The notes under the pieces: model-generated | Seen by the model: only the letters and a program-made list of their open reading frames with translations | What the model was told of the DNA's origin: nothing | The model's database searches: none | Assembly: GCA_013416405.1 (NCBI GenBank) | Contig: JACCET010000003.1 | Coordinates: 310,001 to 374,000, forward strand | Reading direction: 5' to 3' | DNA length: 64,000 nt | From: Alcaligenaceae bacterium | GTDB lineage: Bacteria; Pseudomonadota; Gammaproteobacteria; Burkholderiales; Burkholderiaceae_B | Translations under genes and position numbers: made by a program | In this document: positions 58,529 through 64,000 of the stretch, in pieces | Layout of the letters: each line of letters begins with the position of its first letter | How positions within the stretch are numbered: position 1 is the first letter of the stretch

Positions 58529-59766
58529 CGCTCTTCCTGGCGCATGCAGCCCCACAACACCATGAGGGTGATGAAGAAAAACAGCAAGGTGTCATTGCGG
58601 TACAGCACCACATGAGAGGCGCCCAGCATGCCGAACACAACCAGCTGGCAGGTGCCGGCTATGGCCAGTATGCGCACATTGCACGACCCGGCGCGCAGCC
58701 GCCGGAAAAAGAACAGGAATGGGAATACGAACAGGGCCAGTATGGGTATCAGGCCAACCAGGCCCTGGCGCAGCATGGTTTCCAGATACAGATTGTGAGT
58801 ATGGGCCAGATTCAGCACATGCGGATCCAGCTCTTTATTGGCCACCTGCTCTTCCAGTCTGGCCCGGTAATCCCTTTCATTCCAGCCGAAAATCGGCTTG
58901 TCGGGGATGTTGATCAGGGCGGCGCGCCAGAGCTCGAAGCGTCCGCTGATTGAACCCTGGGCATTGCCGTTTTCCACATAGCCCGAAATATCTTCCACGG
59001 CCTGGTCATAGCCCGCCTTGAGCGGGTTGCTGGGCACGACGACATACCAGGCGCCCGCCGCCAGCAGGATGACCAGTGCCGCCATACAGGCGCGGTACAG
59101 ATTGCCGCGATTGAAAGTACCCAGGCAAAACAGCACAAACACCAGCGGCAGGGAAATCCAGGCGCCGCGAGTGCCTGACATAAGCGAGCCATAGCCGGCG
59201 GCCAATACACCCAGGCACAGTGCCAGCCGCCACGGCCACGGATGCGCAGTATTGTCACGCCGTGCCCAGAGCAGGCCTGCCACGCACAGTATCGCCAGCA
59301 TGGTGCAAATGCCGCCAAAGCGCACGCCATTGGTCAGGCCATCCACATCGTCCATGCCCAGCCCGTAGATCTGCCACAAGGCGACTCCGCCCGCACCATA
59401 CGAGCCCACGGCAACACCGGCCCAAAGCCACGACAGTCGCGGCGGTACCTGGATAAGCATCAGGAAAACTGGAATGGCCAGCAGGAAGCGGCTGGGTACA
59501 TCCAGGGTAGACAGGGGGTTGCCGTGCCAGAAATAGATGAACACCGCCACGACAAAGAAGCCGGCCAGCGCGGCGATGCTGATTTTTTCTTCCATCGTCA
59601 GCGTGGGCAGGGGGCCTTGCGCCAGATAGAATGCACTGGCTACCAGCAATAGGGCGGCGCCCACCGAATAGCCGGACGGCACCGATTGATTGATGGCGTA
59701 AAACAAAAAAACACTAATAGAAGTAATTAGTAGGTATTGCTTACGTTTTGTTTCGAAACTAGGCAT
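58492..59766 (-). CDS. O-antigen ligase/polymerase-like membrane protein (Wzy_C family)
   Basis: Polytopic inner-membrane protein of 424 residues with about ten to eleven helices. A large periplasmic loop contains GTRGAWISLPLVFVLF before it and IFGWNERDYRARLEEQ, then LAHTHNLYLETMLRQGLVGL, which is the conserved H-N-x-x-L-E region of WaaL/Wzy proteins. It joins O-antigen to lipid A-core or polymerises repeat units. It follows two GT2 genes in the same direction. Its 3' end overlaps the converging HD-GYP gene by 37 bases. Confidence 0.85.
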   Translation of the reverse strand: MPSFETKRKQYLLITSISVFLFYAINQSVPSGYSVGAALLLVASAFYLAQGPLPTLTMEEKISIAALAGFFVVAVFIYFWHGNPLSTLDVPSRFLLAIPVFLMLIQVPPRLSWLWAGVAVGSYGAGGVALWQIYGLGMDDVDGLTNGVRFGGICTMLAILCVAGLLWARRDNTAHPWPWRLALCLGVLAAGYGSLMSGTRGAWISLPLVFVLFCLGTFNRGNLYRACMAALVILLAAGAWYVVVPSNPLKAGYDQAVEDISGYVENGNAQGSISGRFELWRAALINIPDKPIFGWNERDYRARLEEQVANKELDPHVLNLAHTHNLYLETMLRQGLVGLIPILALFVFPFLFFFRRLRAGSCNVRILAIAGTCQLVVFGMLGASHVVLYRNDTLLFFFITLMVLWGCMRQEERQSSGPSSSLAK

Positions 59767-59822
59767 CAGTCATGAGCACGCAAGGAAGTGGGCGGTGGCC
59801 TATTGTAGCGACTCTGTCGCGC

Positions 59823-60713
59823 TTAGGGCATGGGCCCGTAGCGCCCCGCCAGGCCGTCTTTAATGCCCCTAAGCATATACCCCAGCCGCCTGGCGCCCTG
59901 ATCCAGGGCAAAGGGGTAGACCAGCAGCTTGAAGGCCATTTTGGCCAGGCTGGAAAACCGCCAGTACCAGGGCGTATAGCCGCGTTTCATAAGGTGTAGG
60001 GCATTGCGAAAGGCATAGTAGTGTCGAAACGGTGCGGGCAAGCCCACCCAGACCAGCCCCAGCACCTTTTTGCGGCCCTCGCCCAGCCTATGCCCCAGCA
60101 GGGCGGCCGGGTTCTTCACCACCCGATAGCCGTGCGACCTTAATCGCCAGCAATATTCAAAATCGACGGCGTCTATGAACAGGCCGTCGTCCATGCCGCC
60201 CACCACGTCGTACACCGCTTTGGGAATCAGGCTGCCCGAACTCAGGGTTTCAGACAGGCTGATGTAATCGGTGCCTGCTATGACCTGGCCTTTTTGAATG
60301 CGTGGCTGGCTGACTGCACCCGTCAGCTTGTCGTAGTCTTGCGGGCCCACCAGTCCGGGCTTGTGGCCGCCATGGCACAGCTCGTCGTAGGCCTGCACCA
60401 GACGGGCCACCATATGCTCATCGGCCACGCTGTCTTGATCCATTTGCAGGACAAAGTCGGCGCCTTGCTTGAAAGCGTGGGCCATGCCCAGGCTTTGCGC
60501 CCTGGCCACCCCCAGGTTGTCCTGAAAATTCAGCACATCTACCATGCCGGCCGTATAGGTAAACGCAGTGGCCGAGTTATTGCAGACCACCACGGCGTCT
60601 ACCTGGCTGGCGATGTTTGCAACGGCCTGCTCAAGCTCCGCCGGCGGCATGTTGTAGGCCACCAGCACGGCGCTTATTTTTCTGGAATCCGATCCAGAGT
60701 TGGTTGTCATCAA
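59823..60713 (-). CDS. Family 2 glycosyltransferase (rhamnosyltransferase-like)
   Basis: GT-A fold transferase of 296 residues. Nucleotide-sugar region ISAVLVAYNMPPAELEQAVA and the metal site in FVLQMDQDSV (DQD in place of DxD) are seen, then FIDAVDFEYCWRLRSHGYRV. The shape resembles WbbL/RfbF-type rhamnosyltransferases, which agrees with the rfb genes next door; the donor sugar is inferred. Its start overlaps the stop of the other GT2 gene by four bases. Confidence 0.85.
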   Translation of the reverse strand: MMTTNSGSDSRKISAVLVAYNMPPAELEQAVANIASQVDAVVVCNNSATAFTYTAGMVDVLNFQDNLGVARAQSLGMAHAFKQGADFVLQMDQDSVADEHMVARLVQAYDELCHGGHKPGLVGPQDYDKLTGAVSQPRIQKGQVIAGTDYISLSETLSSGSLIPKAVYDVVGGMDDGLFIDAVDFEYCWRLRSHGYRVVKNPAALLGHRLGEGRKKVLGLVWVGLPAPFRHYYAFRNALHLMKRGYTPWYWRFSSLAKMAFKLLVYPFALDQGARRLGYMLRGIKDGLAGRYGPMP

Positions 60714-61543
60714 GCATGACCCCGCAACTGGCTATAAATGGCCCGCCTAAGCTGTGTTGGCACCAGCCTGGCCGCCGAGCGGGTCAGGAATATAGGCCAA
60801 GCCTTCCAGAAGGGCGTCATGCCCTGGACGATAAAGTAACGAGTAATCAGAAATTCGCTCTTGACGTAAGCCATGCCGCCACGCCGATCCAGCATTTGCG
60901 TGCCGGCCCGCGCCCTGACCAGGCACAGGGGCAGATTGGCGCCCGCGTAGCCTGCGTGCATCAGCCTGGCCCACAAATACCAATCCTCCATCATGGGGAA
61001 GCTTTGGTAATTGCCCACGGCCAGCACGGCCGACTTCCGAAAGACCACGGTCATGTGATTGAAGGGATTTCGATAAGGCAGGCGCGCCCGTATATCGCTG
61101 CCCGACAGCGGCACGGTGCGCGTGCCCAGCCTGTCTTCGGTATTCGGGTCAATTTCAACTATGCAGGAACCGCAAAGGGCCAATTCGGGGTGTTGCGTCA
61201 GAAAGGAAATCTGCTGCTGAAAGCGGTCGGGTTCGCACAGATCATCGGTATCCATGCGGGCCACCAGTTCGTGGTGGCAAGCTTGCAGCCCTTGCGCCAG
61301 TGCGGGTCCCAGGCCCACGTTTTCAGGCAGGGGCAAGGTTCTGATGGGCAGCTTGCCGGCCCACTGTTCGACCACCGTCTGTAAGGTTGCCGGTATGGGG
61401 CCGTCAAAGACCAGTACAATTTCTGTCGCGGGCAATGTTTGGGCAAGCAGGCTATTGAAGCAAGCGTCCAGATAGCCCGGATTTTCCTTGTGATACAGCG
61501 ACATCAGTACTGAAAATGGGATCTCACTGCTCGCTGGGGACAT
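60710..61543 (-). CDS. Family 2 glycosyltransferase
   Basis: GT-A glycosyltransferase of 277 residues. It starts with [20 protein letters not shown], has the DxD-type metal site in [15 protein letters not shown] and the later [17 protein letters not shown], then [12 protein letters not shown] with the probable catalytic base region. Members of this group add hexoses or rhamnose to LPS or capsule. First gene of the GT2-GT2-ligase operon, divergent from rfbBDA with 180 bases between. Confidence 0.87.
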   Translation of the reverse strand: MSPASSEIPFSVLMSLYHKENPGYLDACFNSLLAQTLPATEIVLVFDGPIPATLQTVVEQWAGKLPIRTLPLPENVGLGPALAQGLQACHHELVARMDTDDLCEPDRFQQQISFLTQHPELALCGSCIVEIDPNTEDRLGTRTVPLSGSDIRARLPYRNPFNHMTVVFRKSAVLAVGNYQSFPMMEDWYLWARLMHAGYAGANLPLCLVRARAGTQMLDRRGGMAYVKSEFLITRYFIVQGMTPFWKAWPIFLTRSAARLVPTQLRRAIYSQLRGHA

Positions 61544-61723
61544 AGCGCTTATCGCTCAGGTGTGTGGTACGAAGGCGTAGCCATTATAGTCAATGGCAAA
61601 TACGCTACATTTACTTACATGACCGGCCGCCTGCGCTTGATCAATTACGTGCAATCCATTCCAATAGCGTCAATAAACAGAATGGCCGCCCATCAAGGCG
61701 CCTATACAGGAATAAGAAAACAC

Positions 61724-62794
61724 ATGACCATCATAGTCACCGGCGGCGCCGGGTTTATCGGCTCGAACTTTGTCATCGACTGGCTGGCCCAGAGCGACGA
61801 ACCCGTTGTTAATCTAGACAAGCTGACTTATGCCGGCAACCTGGCCAATCTGGCCGCTTTGCAGGGCGATGCCCGTCACCACTTCGTGCAGGGTGATATA
61901 GGCGACGCCGCGCTGCTGGCCCGCCTGCTTTCTGAACATCGCCCGCGCGCCGTGATCAATTTCGCAGCCGAAAGCCATGTGGATCGCTCCATACATGGGC
62001 CGGAAGATTTCATACAGACCAATATCGTGGGCACCTTCCATTTGCTGGAAGCCGTTCGGGCCTACTGGAATGCGCTGGAAGGCGAAGAAAAAACCGATTT
62101 CCGCCTGCTGCACGTTTCCACCGACGAAGTATATGGTTCGCTGGACAAATCCGACCCGGCCTTTACCGAGACGCATCGCTACGAGCCCAACAGCCCTTAT
62201 TCGGCCAGCAAGGCGGCCAGCGATCATCTGGTGCGCGCCTACCACCACACCTATGGCCTGCCGGTACTGACCACCAACTGCTCGAACAACTACGGCCCCT
62301 ATCATTTCCCCGAAAAGCTCATCCCGCTGATGATAGTGAATGCGCTGGCGGGCAAGCCCCTGCCCATCTACGGCGACGGCCAGCAGGTGCGCGACTGGCT
62401 GTATGTAAAAGACCACTGCAGCGCCATACGCCGCGTGCTGCAGGCCGGCGAGCTGGGCGAAGTCTACAACGTGGGCGGCTGGAACGAAAAGCCTAATCTT
62501 GACATCGTCCATACCGTTTGCGCTCTGCTTGACGAACTGCGCCCACGTCCCGACGGCAAAGCCTATAAAGATCAGATCAGCTATGTTACCGATCGCCCCG
62601 GCCACGATAGGCGCTACGCCATAGACGCGCGCAAGCTGGAGCGCGAACTGGGCTGGAAGCCCGCCGAAACCTTTGAAACCGGCATACGCAAAACCGTGCA
62701 ATGGTATCTGGACAACCAGGAGTGGGTGGCGCAGGTGCAATCGGGCGCCTACCGCGATTGGGTCGACCAAAACTATAGCCAGCGCAAGGCCTAG
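61724..62794 (+). CDS. rfbB: dTDP-glucose 4,6-dehydratase
   Basis: Second step of dTDP-L-rhamnose synthesis; 356 residues from the ATG at 61724 ([20 protein letters not shown]). The long upstream frame has no family similarity. NAD motif GGAGFIGSN; catalytic region [13 protein letters not shown] and the YxxxK of [29 protein letters not shown] follows. First gene of rfbBDA. Confidence 0.96.
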   Translation: MTIIVTGGAGFIGSNFVIDWLAQSDEPVVNLDKLTYAGNLANLAALQGDARHHFVQGDIGDAALLARLLSEHRPRAVINFAAESHVDRSIHGPEDFIQTNIVGTFHLLEAVRAYWNALEGEEKTDFRLLHVSTDEVYGSLDKSDPAFTETHRYEPNSPYSASKAASDHLVRAYHHTYGLPVLTTNCSNNYGPYHFPEKLIPLMIVNALAGKPLPIYGDGQQVRDWLYVKDHCSAIRRVLQAGELGEVYNVGGWNEKPNLDIVHTVCALLDELRPRPDGKAYKDQISYVTDRPGHDRRYAIDARKLERELGWKPAETFETGIRKTVQWYLDNQEWVAQVQSGAYRDWVDQNYSQRKA

Positions 62795-62802
62795 CCGCTT
62801 AG

Positions 62803-63690
62803 ATGAAAATATTATTACTGGGAAAAAACGGCCAACTGGGCTGGGAGCTGCAGCGCAGCCTGGCACCCTTGGGCGAGGTCGTGGCCTTCGGGTCCAGCGG
62901 CCAGGGTAATCTGGCCGACCTGGATGGCCTGGCGCAAACCGTAAGCAGCGTAGCGCCCGACGTCATCGTCAATGCCGGGGCCTACACGGCGGTGGACAAA
63001 GCCCAGAGCGAACCCGGGCTGGCCCAGCTTGTGAATGCCAGCGCGCCGGGCGTATTGGCCGACCAGGCCAGGCGGCTGGGCGCCTGGCTGCTGCACTATT
63101 CCACCGATTATGTGTTCGACGGCTCGGGCGACACCCCATGGCGCGAATCCGACCCCACCGGCCCGCTCAATGTGTATGGACGCAGCAAGCTGGCGGGCGA
63201 AGCCGCCATCCTGGCCTCGGGCTGTCGGCACCTGATTTTTCGCACCAGCTGGGTGTATGCGGCACGTGGTGGCAATTTTGCCAAGACCATGCTGCGCCTG
63301 GGCGGCGAGCGCGACCAACTTACCGTGATAGCCGATCAGTTTGGCGCGCCCACCGGCGCCGACCTGCTGGCCGATGTCAGCGCCCACGCCATCCGCTCGG
63401 CCATCCAGCGCCCGGAAGTGAGCGGTCTTTACCACCTGGTGGCGGGCGGCGAAACCAGTTGGCACGGCTACGCCAGCCATGTGCTGGAATGGGCGCGCAA
63501 GGCCGGCCGGCCCATCAAGGTGGCGCCCGAGGCCATTGCGCCCGTGCCCACCAGCGCCTTTCCCACCCCGGCCCGGCGCCCCGGCAATTCGCGCCTGAAC
63601 ACCCAAAAACTACAAACTACCTTCGGGCTCACGCTGCCGCATTGGCAAACAGGCGTGGAACGCCTGCTGACCGAAATTCTAGAGAACTGA
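62803..63690 (+). CDS. rfbD: dTDP-4-dehydrorhamnose reductase
   Basis: Last step of dTDP-L-rhamnose synthesis, NADPH-dependent; 295 residues. NAD(P) motif [43 protein letters not shown] and the active-site [11 protein letters not shown] are clear. Eight bases after rfbB and four before rfbA. In this operon rfbC (the epimerase gene) is not yet seen and may follow rfbA beyond the window. Confidence 0.95.
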   Translation: MKILLLGKNGQLGWELQRSLAPLGEVVAFGSSGQGNLADLDGLAQTVSSVAPDVIVNAGAYTAVDKAQSEPGLAQLVNASAPGVLADQARRLGAWLLHYSTDYVFDGSGDTPWRESDPTGPLNVYGRSKLAGEAAILASGCRHLIFRTSWVYAARGGNFAKTMLRLGGERDQLTVIADQFGAPTGADLLADVSAHAIRSAIQRPEVSGLYHLVAGGETSWHGYASHVLEWARKAGRPIKVAPEAIAPVPTSAFPTPARRPGNSRLNTQKLQTTFGLTLPHWQTGVERLLTEILEN

Positions 63691-63694
63691 AACC

Positions 63695-64000
63695 ATGACG
63701 CAACGCAAAGGCATTATCCTGGCCGGAGGCTCCGGCACCCGCCTGCACCCCGCCACGCTGGCCATCAGCAAGCAATTGCTGCCGGTCTACGACAAACCCA
63801 TGATCTACTACCCGCTCAGCACATTGATGCTGGCCGGCATACGCGACATTCTGATTATTTCCACGCCGCAAGACACCCCGCGATTCGAACAATTGCTGGG
63901 CGACGGCAGCCAGTGGGGGCTGAACCTGCAGTATGCCGTGCAGCCCAGTCCCGACGGCCTGGCGCAGGCCTTCGTGATAGGCAAGGACTTCATAGGCAAT
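63695..64000 (+). CDS. rfbA: Glucose-1-phosphate thymidylyltransferase (cut by window end)
   Basis: First step of dTDP-L-rhamnose synthesis. Only the first 102 codons are in the window. They show the nucleotidyltransferase signature [20 protein letters not shown], then [20 protein letters not shown] and [16 protein letters not shown]. The frame is open to the edge. Confidence 0.95.
   Translation, partial: MTQRKGIILAGGSGTRLHPATLAISKQLLPVYDKPMIYYPLSTLMLAGIRDILIISTPQDTPRFEQLLGDGSQWGLNLQYAVQPSPDGLAQAFVIGKDFIGN

Overview
The window looks like part of the chromosome of a betaproteobacterium, most probably Burkholderiales, family Alcaligenaceae (Bordetella/Pusillimonas-like). The reasons are the chain murA-his operon-hinT-tatABC, a petABC cytochrome bc1 operon next to sspAB, an mla operon carrying mlaA, a lone Bug-type (TctC) binding protein, and moderately GC-rich, densely packed genes. 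This assignment is inferred from content and order; no database was searched.

Left part (1-10.3 kb): a cut-off peptide-ABC binding protein, argE, a RES/Xre-type toxin-antitoxin pair, tRNA-Thr(TGT) with its terminator, and a decayed patch (amidase gene, orphan signal-peptide remnant, internally deleted LysR gene). Then come sspBA and petCBA on the minus strand. Middle (10.4-35.5 kb): mscL, a Nif3-like gene, a DegS-like protease, and a near-continuous minus-strand train reading ABC-2 exporter, bolA-like, murA, hisGDBHAFIE, hinT, tatABC. After that come mlaFEDAC (no mlaB seen), gltBD, a queuosine-precursor transporter gene with a preQ1-I-like riboswitch, and a RAYT-like transposase relative that lacks its HUH histidines. 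At 35.7-39.3 kb there is a two-gene beta-oxidation unit.

The accessory catabolic region is 39.3-53.4 kb. A LysR gene faces a seven-gene operon encoding a succinate dehydrogenase/fumarate reductase-like complex with a two-subunit class I fumarase between its subunit genes, and a ThDP enzyme at the end. A 103-bp MITE-like inverted repeat follows, then a recognisable 3-sulfolactate cluster: TauE/SafE-type permease, TctC-type binding protein, suyB, suyA, a GntR/UTRA regulator, slcC and comC. The suyA and slcC promoters share one layout: a 19-bp operator (16 of 19 identical), one base, a perfect TTGACA, 17-18 bases, and a -10 box. I propose, as inference only, that the two halves could form one pathway (3-sulfopropionate to 3-sulfoacrylate to 3-sulfolactate to pyruvate plus sulfite), because the complex and the fumarase would do on the sulfonate what they do on succinate and fumarate.

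Right end (53.4-64 kb): pgi, infA, a large Cache-HAMP-GAF-HD-GYP signalling protein, an O-antigen ligase/polymerase-like protein with two GT2 glycosyltransferases, and rfbB-rfbD-rfbA for dTDP-rhamnose, with rfbA cut by the window edge.
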